Assembly: GCA_016758965.1 (NCBI GenBank) | Contig: JAEPRB010000509.1 | Span: 1-16,326, forward strand | Length of the DNA: 16,326 nt | Direction: 5' to 3' | Source: Circinella minor | Taxonomy: Eukaryota > Mucoromycota > Mucoromycetes > Mucorales > Lichtheimiaceae | In this document: positions 1-10,600 of the stretch, one piece after another | How the letters are laid out: each line of letters starts with the position of its first letter | Numbering within the stretch: position 1 is the stretch's first letter | Notes under the pieces: generated by a model | Told to the model about the DNA's origin: nothing | What the model saw: the letters and a program-made list of their open reading frames with translations, nothing else | The model's database searches: none | Position numbers and translations under genes: made by a program

Positions 1-12
1 AAATTATCTTAC

Positions 13-123
13 AATCACATCATTCACGCATTGTTTATCCATCTCAGGTACTGGGTTGGGAGAAGGAGGAGGAGGAGGTTGTTGTTGCTGAATGCTTGCC
101 ATATAAGATGACATGGCATCCAT
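13..123 (-). CDS. Possible 5' exon of an unrecognised gene (partial, runs off the left edge)
   Basis: On the minus strand an ATG at 123-121 opens a 37-codon frame starting MDAMSSYMAS, followed by four Gln and five Pro codons and ending QCVNDVI. It stops exactly at a good donor, GTAAGA (12 downward), in phase 0. I do not recognise the product. The Gln/Pro tract followed by a less biased segment resembles the disordered N-terminus of a small protein whose folded part would lie outside the window. It sits head-to-head with the DOP1 fragment, only 19 bases from that fragment's presumed acceptor. The alternative is that it is a chance frame inside a plus-strand DOP1 intron. A single 111-base exon is weak evidence. 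Confidence 0.35.
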
Positions 124-142
124 TTGGTTGCTATCATTTTAG

Positions 143-1428
143 ATCAAATCTGTGAAATGACTGAATTAACTTTTAGTTACAAAACTTGGAGAAAAGAAGT
201 ATGGGAAGTGTTTTTAGATAATCGATTCTTTTATATGAGTGCTACTACTGCAAAAAAATGGCGCAAGATCATTCAAACAGTTTTTTCTTTGGAAAAAGAA
301 CGATTTACTGAATTGATGAGTCGAGTGACAACTTCACCTTCAACAGCATTTTTCACCAACAAGGATCAAGAAACATTAAATCGTGCACTTAATTTACGTC
401 GATTATCCTATGTTATTTTTTGTGGTACCACCGATCAATATGTTCCTCAATTACCTATTATTCAAGAAAAATTGGTGGAATTATTAAAATTAGATCATAG
501 TGAAATGGTTCATGTTGAAATTTATCTTTGTCTTCGTATCATGTTGGTTCGATTTTCTCAAAAACATTTGTTAAATTTCTGGCCTGTGCTTATCACTGAA
601 TTGGTAAAGTAACTTTCATTGTGTGTGTGTGTGTGTGTGTGTAAATGAAGGGTGTATGAGAAATTGGGGGGGGGGAGGATTAAAAAAGGGGGAAGTTGGA
701 ATGAAATCACATCAAACGAATCACATCAACAAGTTTGATAGACAAAGAGTTACTAAAAAAAGTAAATTAGATGCGACTTTTTAATGCATTCTTGTACAAC
801 AACGTGAACGATCGTCCTGAAGAAGCACAGATCGCACTAGCGGGATGCAAATTCTTGGATTTGCTTTGTGCACTTGAACTTGATGCTTTTCAAATGTGAG
901 TTATTATTTTATCTTTGGGGGAGAATTCACTACTAGACTCTCTCTCTCTACAATGAATTATTAATAGTTTCAATAAATTAATGACATATACGTTACTTTA
1001 TTAGATTCGAATGGATATTTATTAAAGATGTTGTAGCTTCTTCTATATTTACAAACATTTCCACCACTCATCATAATAATAATGACGAACCAAAAGAACA
1101 GGATGGACCTATTCCTATTATGAATCGTTTAGGTGAAAAATTAACAGAAACAAGTGATAGTGTAACAAGTAGTACACGAGCTGTTTTTGATGCTTTTCCA
1201 AATGACATGGCTGATCCATATCCTACACCTATTCCTTCCCTTGGTCAATTGAAACGACCCATGTTAACCATGCGGAGTATTAGTAGTATTCAACAATTGG
1301 CCTTTTTTGTCGAACACGTTTCATTATATGCATATCAATGTTCATTTACTTTAGCTCATCCTGATATGCCATTCATAGAAAGTTTATTACAAACTGATTT
1401 ATTAGAAGGAGATATTGAAAGTGAATAA
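143..1428 (+). CDS. DOP1: DOP1/Dopey-family protein, C-terminal part (three exons, 5' end missing)
   Basis: Exons are 143-603, 771-895 and 1005-1428; donors are GTAAAG and GTGAGT, acceptors TAG, and junction phases 0 and 2 both fit. The spliced frame gives 335 residues ending EGDIESE-stop. Recognisable Dopey C-terminal blocks are WRKEVWEVFLDNRFF, LRRLSYVIFCGTTDQYVPQL, LCLRIMLVRFSQKHLLNFWP, ACKFLDLLCAL and FEWIFIKDV. DOP1 proteins are large (well over 1,500 residues in yeast and animals) helical-repeat proteins that work with the MON2 scaffold at Golgi/endosome membranes in cargo retrieval; that role comes from the family. Only the C-terminal fifth or so is here. The frame is closed upstream by TGA at 109-111, so either a TAG acceptor at 140-142 continues an earlier exon outside the window or the gene is truncated. 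Intron 1 holds a (GT)11 tract (621-642) and a G10 run (666-675). Confidence 0.82.
621..642. repeat. (GT)11 microsatellite in DOP1 intron 1
   Basis: An uninterrupted GT dinucleotide tract begins 17 bases after the donor at 604. A run of ten G follows at 666-675. It lies wholly within the 604-770 intron and should be length-variable. Confidence 0.9.
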
Positions 1429-1707
1429 AAAAAAAATAATTTCGAAAAAGAATATTATTTCCCCCCCCCCTAATCATGACATAAAAGACTTTTAATCTCT
1501 CAAAAGTTATCCTATTTTACTGTTTTTTTTTTTTTTTTTTTTTGGTTGCTTTTGAAAAAAATCGGGGTTTTTAAAGAGATTCATGCTTGTTTCAGTTTCG
1601 TTGTTGGGAAAGCTGAGTCCAAGTATATATATATATAATCTTTTTTTTTTTTTTTTTAAGTTTTTTTTTTCATATAAAACGTATACAAGAGAATATTCGA
1701 AAAGAAA
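1429..1707 (+). promoter_or_regulatory. DOP1 3' flank and LMBD1 promoter/leader
   Basis: This spacer between tandem genes holds a C10 run (1461-1470), a T-run of more than 20 (about 1521-1543), an (AT)n tract at 1624-1637 and two further T-runs. TATAAA lies at 1673-1678, only 30 bases before the LMBD1 ATG, so it is either a very short-leader promoter or fortuitous. No other gene is seen here. Confidence 0.4.
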
Positions 1708-4317
1708 ATGCCACACGTTGTCGGATTGGCGTTTGCAATATATGGAATTGTGGTTGCGGTAAAAATCATCTAAACTTTTTTTTTAAACATTGAAAGAAAA
1801 AAAGATAAAACATGTTATAGAAAGAAAACTAATTGTCATTATGAATAGGGATTATTTGTCTTTAGTACGGGATTCACACGATATTACCAACATAAACATG
1901 AAAGTGAATCATTTGCAACTATTGTTACCATTCTTGCTTTAACTCTAATTTTAGCTACATTGGCGTTGACACCTATTGATATATTTTTGGTTTCTTCCAC
2001 GGTGGATTCTATGACTGGACTTAAAAAGGGATGGGCTGATAAAGATACAATTTATTGGATGACAACAACGGTTCAAATAGTGTATTATGGATGTTATGGA
2101 CTTGTTGCTATCTTTAGTTTCTTTTTTATTCCATTTGCTTATTTTTATTATGAAGAATATGATGGTGATGAAGATGAAGAAGGACATACTTGGCGTGATC
2201 GTGTTATGGGTGCATTAAAATATACTTCATTTTTTGTTGTTATTTCATTATTATTATTTTTATTTGGTTTATTTGTTAAACCTTCTTCAAGACCACCTAA
2301 ATTGGATTTGGATTGGCTTGAGAAATTATTAACTGAAAGTAGTAAGTATTGTAGAACTTATAGATTGGTTTTTTTTGGGGGGGGAAATAAAAAGGGTGGG
2401 GTTGGGGGGGGAGAGGGAGGGAAAGAGAGAAGAAGATATAATTGACAAAATGGATTTATTTGGTTATTCTGAATGCTGATCATTTTTTTTTTTTTTTTTT
2501 ACCAGATGGAGAAAAGTCAATCTCGTTTGTGGTTGCTTGTTTGATGGTTTTAGGAATGCTTGTTTTTATCGGCTATACGGTAAGTATAACTCTATAAAGT
2601 AAAAGATATATATATATTATTATATACATTTTAAATTCATATATATAATTATAATTAGGCACCTGGATTATCATTATTACCTATGAATATGATTAAAGGA
2701 AGACGTAGAATTGAATCAGAAAATGAAGATGTGGATAATCGTTTAGCTGTAAATCGTGAAAGACAGCGTGAAATCCAATCACGGTACACAGGTACAAATA
2801 AGCCTATCAGTACACGGGATCAACGTGAACTTGATAACTTGGATGATGAAGAAAGGTTCGTTATTATTATCATTAATATTTTTAGTTTTAAAATGTAACA
2901 AACAAACATCTAATTATAAATCTAACGTTTTTTTATATATAATTTTATTTTTTTTTAAAAGAATTCTTACAAGAAGATTAAGAACGATTCAAGAAGATCA
3001 ATCTGGATTATGGCAAAGAATAATAAAAGTGATCAGACCATTTGAGGTAAATAAAATAAAGTAAAACAAACTTTCATTATAATGCATTAACAACCAAAAA
3101 AAAAAATAATAGATTTTAATTGGTTTCTTGTTGTTGGCACTGACTTTAGTTGTTGTAGCATCTATATTTTTGACCATGTGAGTAAACTCTTTTTTTTTTA
3201 ATGCATATGTAGATAGTGGGTATGTGTGTGTGTGTGAGTGAGGATTAACTAATCTTGTAATCGCTGATCTTTTTGGTGGGTTGGATTATTATTGCACTGG
3301 GGATATATATATATATAATGTGTCACTTGAAAGTTTTTTTTTTTTTTGGGGGGGGGGAGAGAGAAAAAGTATTCATCTCGTGATTGGAAGTTATTATTAT
3401 TATTATTTTTTATAATATATGCAAAATATAACCAACTTAATAATAATAATTAAATTATAGTGTTGACAAGTTAACTTATTCTGTTTGTGGTAAACAATGT
3501 GGATATATTATAAGTCATCCAGACTTATTTAATCCTATCAACTTTATATTTGTTCAATTATCCAATGTTTTTCCATTAGATTATGTATTCATGGTCTTAT
3601 TAATTGTTTATTTCTTTCTTGCTACAATGTCTGGAGTAATTACATTGGGTGTAAGATTTTTATGGGTCGCTCTTTTCCGAATTAGAAAAGGAGCCACGAT
3701 GCCTCAAGGTTTATTATTTTCAACTATTCTATTGACCCTCAGTTTACTTGCATTAAACTATTCATTAACAGCAGTTGTGGCACCTGGTTATGCACATTTT
3801 GGAAGTCAAGTTTATGTAAGTTAACTTTTATATTATTACTTGTTCAAAAAGAAAAAAAAAAGTGTATTAATTAAATCATTATATATTTATATATATATAT
3901 AATGCAGTGTAATTATACAGAAGGAGGTCAAAGAGATTGTAGTGAACATATGGATAAAATAGTACCTTGCGATATCTATGCACCTACAGGTAAATTTTTT
4001 TTTTTTTCATTTTCCGAACTCAGATTTTCATTATGCTAAAAAATCTTTTTTTTTTATGATTAGAAATTTGTACACCGACTATCACATCTACACTAATTGA
4101 TAGAATTGTAGTCAATACACCCTTTTTTGGTGCATTATATTATTATTCTCAATGGGCATTTCTTATTATTTTTATTTTTGGATTTATTATTGCATTATTT
4201 AGACGACCTCGCGATAATGTTGATATGGAATCAGCAGATGTAGATGCAGATCAATATGATAATGAACAAAGTGGTTTATTAGAAAATAGTAATAGAAGAA
4301 GAACTACTTATGGATGA
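1708..4317 (+). CDS. LMBD1-type (LMBR1 domain) vacuolar/lysosomal membrane protein, probable cobalamin transporter homologue
   Basis: Nine exons (1708-1758, 1849-2341, 2506-2579, 2659-2855, 2962-3046, 3113-3177, 3461-3815, 3908-3989, 4064-4317) join in phase to 551 residues, close to the roughly 540 of animal LMBD1. About nine membrane spans are visible, near residues 4-25, 37-60, 92-119, 140-163, 186-210, 301-321, 362-385, 406-425 and 496-513. Family blocks include LALTPIDIFLVSS, IPFAYFYYEEYDGDEDEEG (acidic loop), SLLPMNMIKGRRR, QLSNVFPLDYVF, VRFLWVALFRIRKGATMPQG and APGYAHFGSQVY. A charged loop (about 217-290) separates spans 5 and 6, as in LMBR1-domain proteins. In animals LMBD1 takes part in lysosomal export of vitamin B12; fungi generally do not use B12, so transport in this organism is unproven. 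A short leader with TATAAA at 1673-1678 precedes the ATG. Confidence 0.9.
2377..2421 (+). other. G-quadruplex-prone tract in LMBD1 intron 2
   Basis: Within the 2342-2505 intron, 35 bases after the donor, the sense strand carries runs of 8, 3, 4, 8, 3 and 3 G. From 2394 on they are separated by loops of only 1-3 bases, satisfying the usual four-run G3+ N1-7 definition of a potential quadruplex. It is preceded by a T8 run and followed by purine-rich GA repeats. Function is not known; formation in nascent RNA is an inference. Confidence 0.65.
3334..3366 (+). repeat. T14-G10-(AG)n compound tract in LMBD1 intron 6
   Basis: The 3178-3460 intron contains fourteen T, then ten G, then AGAGAGA. The same T-then-G-then-AG order recurs in the sense direction in LMBD1 intron 2 and in a PMT4 intron. 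(AT)n and (TTA)n tracts lie nearby in the same intron. Confidence 0.85.
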
Positions 4318-4437
4318 AAAAAAAAATTAAAGTTTTTTTTTTATTATTACTACTACTACTACTACCTATTACTTTAATAAAAGTGACCACCTGATTTTTA
4401 TCCCCCATTTTATTGTTATTATATGTTAAAAATAAAA

Positions 4438-4468
<31 letters not shown>

Positions 4469-5190
4469 GCAGATTATTTATTATTATTAAGGTCTGGGCC
4501 GTGCCCTTTTTTTTTTATTTTCTTAGTCTCTTGGCTTTTCTATTTTCTTTATTACGTATATGCAAGTACGTATGTAGAAAGAAAGAGAGAGAAAGTAAGA
4601 AAAAATTCCCATATTAGAAGTCAGAACCGTATATAAAATAAGTTTTCATTATTCTCTTAAAGTTATTATAACAACAAAGAAAATCCGTAGCACAAAACGT
4701 ATCATGACAATGTGGGCAACACAGACATCATGGTGATAATAGTTGTTGGTTTTTTACTTAAAATGATGACACCTCTTTTCTCACAAAAAAAAAACACATA
4801 ATGAAATTATAAAAAGTGATACAAAAAAATTGATCGTCATTCAAAAAGAGTTGTTTTTAGCTGTGTATAAAATACAAAAATGTGAGTGCGTGCGTTGCGT
4901 GTGCGACGCATGCTAATAACCAAACTTGGTATAACGCATGGATTTGTACTTGCATTTGGATTTGTACATGAGGTTTGTTTTTCTTTTCCCCCAACTTCTT
5001 TTTAGTGCTATAAGTCGGCCCGGTTCCACTTTTAATTTTTTTTTCTTTTTCAATATAAATAAGTCTCTTTGCTGCGTCTTTTTTTTTTTTCTTCACTTTT
5101 TTTTTTTTAACAACAAACTTTTTCTTATCAAAAAAAAAACACACCCCAAAAACTTCATTCTTCTCTTTTTTTTTTATATATAAAATAAAA
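4318..5190 (+). promoter_or_regulatory. Intergenic region: LMBD1 3' end and zinc-finger gene promoter
   Basis: The first part is LMBD1 3' flank, with a (TAC)n tract at 4348-4365, an AATAAAA polyadenylation-like signal near 4375-4382 and a T-run of about 28 ending in GCAG (4441-4472). Candidate TATA boxes for the downstream gene are TATATAAAA at 4630-4638, TATAAAATA near 4865 and TATAAATA at 5054-5061. The last, about 130 bases before the ATG and followed by a pyrimidine-rich leader, is the best placed. An 11-base direct repeat, TGGATTTGTAC, occurs twice between 4938 and 4968, next to a CG-containing patch (about 4885-4912) that stands out from the AT-rich background. I see no coding gene here; the overlapping short frames are low-complexity. 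Confidence 0.5.
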
Positions 5191-6275
5191 ATGGATCCTT
5201 TTAGTTTTCAACAACATCAATTTCATTCTTTGACAGAATATTTAAAACAATCACCTGATTTATTGTCATCTCCAGAACAAGACCAACATTGGAAACAAAG
5301 AAGAAGAAGTATGAGTTCAACTACAAGTTCAAGTGATTCTGATCCTTTTGACGCGTCTTTTTCTACTCCTGTTACTTGTGCTTCTCCTCTTTTATTACCT
5401 CAACATCATCAACAACAACAACCTAATATGATGGTAACTTCTCAATCAAATATGATGTATCATCATCATCAACATCCAACTTCTGCTTTAGATCAATTAT
5501 TTTCATGTTATCAACAACAACAACAACAACAACAGCAACAATCTTTTTTTAATCAATATCATCAATCCCATTATCAACAACAACAACAAATATGGCCTAC
5601 ACCACCTATGGATCCAATCAATTCAACACCTTCTTCTTCAAGATCACCTTCTCCTTCTACTTTTCAACAACAATATCAGCCTACTTATTATCAATTACCT
5701 GATCCAACTGCAACTATTATGGAACCATTAACAATGCCAACAACAAATAATAATAATAATAATAATACTTGTTATTCTTCATCAGAATTAGGATCATTAA
5801 CAACAAAAACAACAACAAATAAAAAGAAATCGACAACTACAAAAAAGAAGACTTTAAATAAGAATAATAAAAAAGAAAAAAGAATGGCAGGTCGAAGAGT
5901 AGTTAATTTATCAAATGATGAAGCTGCTGCTGAAAGAAGGTTGTACAGATGTAACGAAACTGGATGTGGTAAACTTTTTAAACGTTCTGAACATGTCAAA
6001 CGTCATTATCGATCTATTCATACAAAAGAAAAACGTAAGTTATTTGATTAGATTGTGAGAGGAGGGGGGGAAGGGGGGGGTATTCATAATAATATATATT
6101 CTAACTTTCTTTCTTTCTTTTTTTTTTAGCCTTTGTATGTCCTTATTCTGAATGTAAAAAACGATTTTCACGTTCTGATAATTTGAATCAACATATTCGT
6201 ATTCATCGACAAACTTCAACACCTTTATCATCACCCTCTTCTTCTTCATCATCATTTAATAAGAAAAACAAATAA
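5191..6275 (+). CDS. Msn2/Msn4-like two-finger C2H2 transcription factor with Q/N/H-rich N-terminus
   Basis: Exons 5191-6034 and 6130-6275 join in phase 1 to 329 residues; the intron uses GTAAGT and TTTTTTTTAG. Finger 1 is C254-X4-C259-X12-H272-X4-H277 and finger 2 is C285-X4-C290-X12-H303-X3-H307, joined by the linker HTKEKPF; the intron falls inside that linker. Helix contact residues are R,E,H,R (KRSEHVKRH) and R,D,N,Q (SRSDNLNQH), the same as I recall for yeast Msn2/4, which bind the stress element AGGGG. That this protein binds AGGGG in the nucleus is therefore inferred. The first 250 residues are low-complexity: polyQ, His- and Ser-rich stretches, an Asn run, then a Lys-rich basic segment (about 210-235) that may be a nuclear localisation signal. 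The ATG is the first in frame after a pyrimidine-rich leader. The exact orthologue is unknown. Confidence 0.9.
6062..6080 (+). other. G-rich runs with AGGGG cores inside the zinc-finger gene's intron
   Basis: Two long G-runs separated by AA lie 27 bases after the donor at 6035. They contain AGGGG, the core site expected for this gene's own fingers, but any G-run preceded by A would match, so a regulatory role is only a suggestion. Confidence 0.35.
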
Positions 6276-7598
6276 TAATAAACGCAGGCGTTTTTTATTA
6301 AAAATACGTAATAATAATAATAATAATAGTTATAATAATAATACCATTAATAATAACATAATCTTACAAACAACAACAAAAACATCACTTACATACATTT
6401 ACATGCACACATGCACACACACATTTTAGTTATATACACACACACCCATGCACATTTCCTTTTCTTACTTTAATCATTCTTTTCTATTGTTGATATTCTC
6501 TTCTTCTTTTGTTGTTGTTGTGAATAATAAATTCTCTTTTTTTTTTCTTTTACGCCAAAGTATAATTTCATTGTTGACTGGGTGTTAAAGAACTTTTTTT
6601 GTGCAACATAATGTATCACCAATTTTTTTTTTCTTTTCATAATTATGCCAACATTAATTATGTTTATCTGTAAACAAAACCTCTTCCGTCTCCCCCCAAA
6701 TGTATATACTTTTGTTGATACAGTACTTTTTTTTTTTATTAGTGATAGATTTCAGAAAGAATTCTATTATTTATTAACCCATTATGTACTTTTGATACTT
6801 ATTAAATATGAATAGTTTATGAGATTTTTACTAAATATTTATATCAATCAAAGTAAAAAGTCTTTGGAGTTTTCGTCTAACTTTATGAACGCCAAAAAAA
6901 AAAAAAATTAAATTCGGCAAAGCTTAAGGTTGGGAAACAGAACTTCGGAAGTCTCCGTTTATTACTTGAAAATTATTTTTGCAACGACGCACAGGGCAAA
7001 AAACCGAGTTGGGCGTTATTATTATTATAATATCCAACTTAAACCCCCGATAACTCAATTCATTTAATCGCAGAGAGCGGAAATACACATGGTCAAGGCG
7101 TCATTATTCATCATTCATCTTCCGTCTTTTTTCATGCAAACAAATTATATTGATACGAAAGATTATTATACTTATCAAAGGGTAATAATCAATTAATATA
7201 ATTCAAGTGTGTTAAATGTGAACGGATGAGGAAAGGGGGAGGAGGGGTGGGACATGGTTCGAAAAAAGTTGAATTTAATCAACTTTTTTACTGCTTCCCG
7301 GAATGTTCATCCGAAAAAGTAAACGGGAAAGTCTCCTTTTTTAAAATAAAAGGCGATGATTTAATGTTAAGAAATAACTGCATACACACACGAATAATTG
7401 AAAAAAAAAATGCATGCATTACGTAGTAAAAATATTACTCAGATGCAGTAGTATTTATTATTGTGATTAATGTACCTTGATGTGTGTTAAACCCCCCTTC
7501 CTCCTCCTCAAGGGATAATAGTGCTTTTATATTATTATGTAAAATATGTTTTGTTTATGTAAATAAAAAAAATAAAAAAAAGAGAGAATGAAATATGT
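6276..7598. other. Convergent intergenic spacer between zinc-finger gene and PMT4
   Basis: Both flanking genes point into this 1.3-kb spacer. The left part (6276-6760) is zinc-finger 3' flank with (TAA)n, CA-rich tracts and T-runs. From about 6880 to 7430 the sequence has fewer homopolymers and more G+C, and holds several inverted repeats: ACTTC-G-GAAGT near 6951-6961, an 11-base-arm hairpin at 7262-7289 and TTCCCG/CGGGAA arms around 7296-7328. A plus-strand frame at 7226-7426 begins in a Gly-rich repeat, resembles no protein I know, and I do not call it. The right end is PMT4 3' flank. A non-coding RNA is possible but not shown. Confidence 0.4.
7262..7289. other. Perfect inverted repeat (11-base arms, 6-base loop)
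   Basis: AAAAAAGTTGA at 7262-7272 is the exact reverse complement of TCAACTTTTTT at 7279-7289. It would form a hairpin on either strand and ends in a T-run on the plus strand. It lies in the convergent spacer, about 310 bases beyond the PMT4 stop. No known role. Confidence 0.7.
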
Positions 7599-7631
7599 TT
7601 ATTTTGCTATAAAATATAAATCAAGTGTCAG

Positions 7632-7665
<34 letters not shown>

Positions 7666-10600
7666 CTATATACTATATACTATCATCATAGAAAAAGAAA
7701 CTTACCAAATTGTAAATCCCAGGTATTCAATATTTTATGTTGAAGGACTTGTGAAATTGTCATACCAGGTGTACCATATGTCAAAGGTGATAAAAATAGA
7801 AACATACCCAATTGACCCAAAAGAATCAAAGAAGCAGCCAAATAGGAATATTTTGAAGGTGAAGCTACCATCATTAATGGATGGAATTTACGATATTTTG
7901 TATTACTTGTACCTTCCAATCGAGATACAGGTGAATCAATACCATCAATAAACATAAACTGGAATACAGCTCCCAATAACAAGTAATTACATGTAGCAGC
8001 AGGTAAATAATGATGTAAAAATAATGATCGACCCATAGCAAAAAATGGTAAATAATGAGTTAACCATAAAATTAAAAATAAACCTGCTGAAGAAATAAAT
8101 CGATGACGTAAAGCTATAATAATAATATATATAAAAAAAAAGAAAATTATAAGAAGAGATTCAAACAGCATAATAGATTAAATTAACAACACATACGTTC
8201 ATCAATAGGTTCAATACCACGTCTTCGTGCAAGTATATCAGCCAACATGATACCAGCATAAATAGCAACACCACCAATGGAAAGCCACCATCCAAATACA
8301 TTGCCTGTCATATAAATTTGTTCACGTGTATCATTCTTTGACCAATATGAAATACCACGAATTAAAAATGGCCAAGTAATGGGTGTAGATTGATATGGAT
8401 GAGGTTTAGTTAATCCAGAGTTATGACGTAACATACGACCTTGAAGTTCAAAGAATTTCATAATAAATGGAATCTTTTTTATTTCTTTTTTCTTGTTCAT
8501 ATTAATTTCAGTGGCTATATTTTTTAATCATAAAAGACCATCACTTTTTAGTTTAAATAAATCTCCAATACCTTTTCCCCACTAAAAAAAAAAACTTACC
8601 ATTAAGTCCCTTAATTTCTGTTGCCATCCAAAAATTAGAACGATCTTGTGTATTCTTATTACCATTCACATCTTGTTGACCTAATCCCCATTCAGGTAAT
8701 GTTTTATCACGTGTCCAAATAGCCACTTTAGTATCTACATGCATTAATTTAACTAATTTCATATGTGTAGACCAAATATTTCCATTATTATGATCATCCA
8801 AAACAACTTTAAAAAGTGTTTCATTATATTGTTTGTCTTGTTCCACTGTAGTCACTTCTTCATTTGTAGCCAAAAGAGGGGAAGCAACATCATGTGTTAA
8901 AAGATTGGTTTCAGTTGATACATGTTCTAATTGAATAATATCATTGTGACGAACAGGAACACGTTTATCTTTTGAAATTTCTTTGGTTGGTTTTATACGC
9001 CAATAACAATTATCATCAGCTTCTTTTACACCAGTAACTTGTTGTCCTTGACTACTAATTCGACCATCATCATAACGTAATGGATATTTAAGATCATGAG
9101 AATGTAAATAAACTTCGGTACCAGGATGATGTATAAGAATTTCATCACCATAATGAATATCTAAATATATATATATATCATATTATTAAATTTTTCATTT
9201 TTTTTTTCGGAAGGGGGAGGGGTTGTATTCATATAAAAATATAAAATTTTTACCTAATGATTTCATTTTAATAGCACTATTCTTTAAAGTTTCTTGAAAA
9301 GAAGAACTCATAAAAGTATCACCAGGACCTGATTGATCCAAGATAATAAAATGAATATAAAACCAGAATAAATATACAAATATCGGAATAATGATCAATG
9401 CGAAGGCCCGTGCGTTAAAATGTCGCATAAATTGTTTCTATATAAACAAATCGCGTCATTCATTAGCATAATTTTTTTTTTTAAAAAAAACAGATTTTTC
9501 TTCTCCTTTTTGTTTCAAAAAAGTGATTCAACTCTCCTCTCTCTCTCTCTCCCCCCCCCAAAAAAAAATTAGAATCAAATATATCCTTTTTTTTTTTTTT
9601 TACCATTGTTAAACCACGTTTAATATCCATTAATTCCCATAAATCAACTAGAACACAAATTCCAATGGTAGTAACAACAAATAATCCAACAAGTTTAACA
9701 CTAATATATTCATGTATATTCATTAGAAATGTCTCTATATAATTATTTTTCAAAAAAAAAAAAAAGTTTACCTAACTGTCATTGCCATTGCTACACCTGT
9801 TGCTATAAGCCAAAACCACCAAGCAGGTGTAAATTCTCTATATAAATTTAAATAGATAAACCCCCATATATGAATAAGTGAAGAGAAAAAAAGAATAATA
9901 ATCATCATCAAATTTATATACATACTGATATCTTAATTTACGAAATCGAATATAACAATAAACAGTTGAAAGCATGTAAAAGACTAACATACTATCCAAC
10001 ATAATTAATCGATTTTGAGCTACAGCTGAATTATCTAAGAAAAAAAAAATAGTTCATCCATTTAAGTATTTTCATTCCCCTTTGACTCTTTTTTTTTTTT
10101 TTTTTTTTACTCTATAAAAGAAAACTTCTTTTTTATTATTACCAAGTAAATACATTGCAGCTGATAAAGAACATGTCAATACAGCATATCCTGATTGTCT
10201 CATAATGCTATAAATTAACATGACACATAATACATTCATAGTAGCAGGTAACATACGTAATCCAATATAAGGTACATTATTTTCAATATAATTATCACCA
10301 ATATTACCAAAATCAAAATGTCCATCATATCCTAATAAATATCCAGCACCTGCTAACATCATTTTTGCAAGTGGAGGATGTACATCAAAGAAATACGTTC
10401 TTTTTAAATAAAATCCTGCAAATTTTCCAAAATGAACTTCATCAAAACTATTAAAAAAAAATTTTATTAGTATTTTGATTTTTGATTTTTTGATAGACAT
10501 ACACATTAATTAAAAGAAAAAATAACTTACACAACTTCTGCAGGATGCCAAATTTTATAAAATGTTGTAATGCATCCTAATACTGTAACAATGGCAAGTG

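Noticed and set aside
1507..1716. Minus-strand frame of 69 codons
   Set aside because: Composed of Lys/Leu runs from poly-T tracts and overlaps the LMBD1 promoter and start; low-complexity.
4857..5183. Frames on both strands before the zinc-finger gene
   Set aside because: Phe- or Lys-runs produced by T-rich leader sequence; no motif; they lie in the promoter.
7290..7325. Heat-shock or STAT-like site (TTCCCGGAATGTTC)
   Set aside because: Only one correctly spaced GAA-NN-TTC pair and no adjacent promoter; the match is too short to support.
7226..7426. Plus-strand 66-codon frame
   Set aside because: No recognisable motif, starts in a Gly-rich simple repeat, and sits in a region better explained by hairpins.
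7625..7951. Plus-strand 108-codon frame
   Set aside because: Antisense to PMT4 exon 10 and begins in its intron microsatellite.
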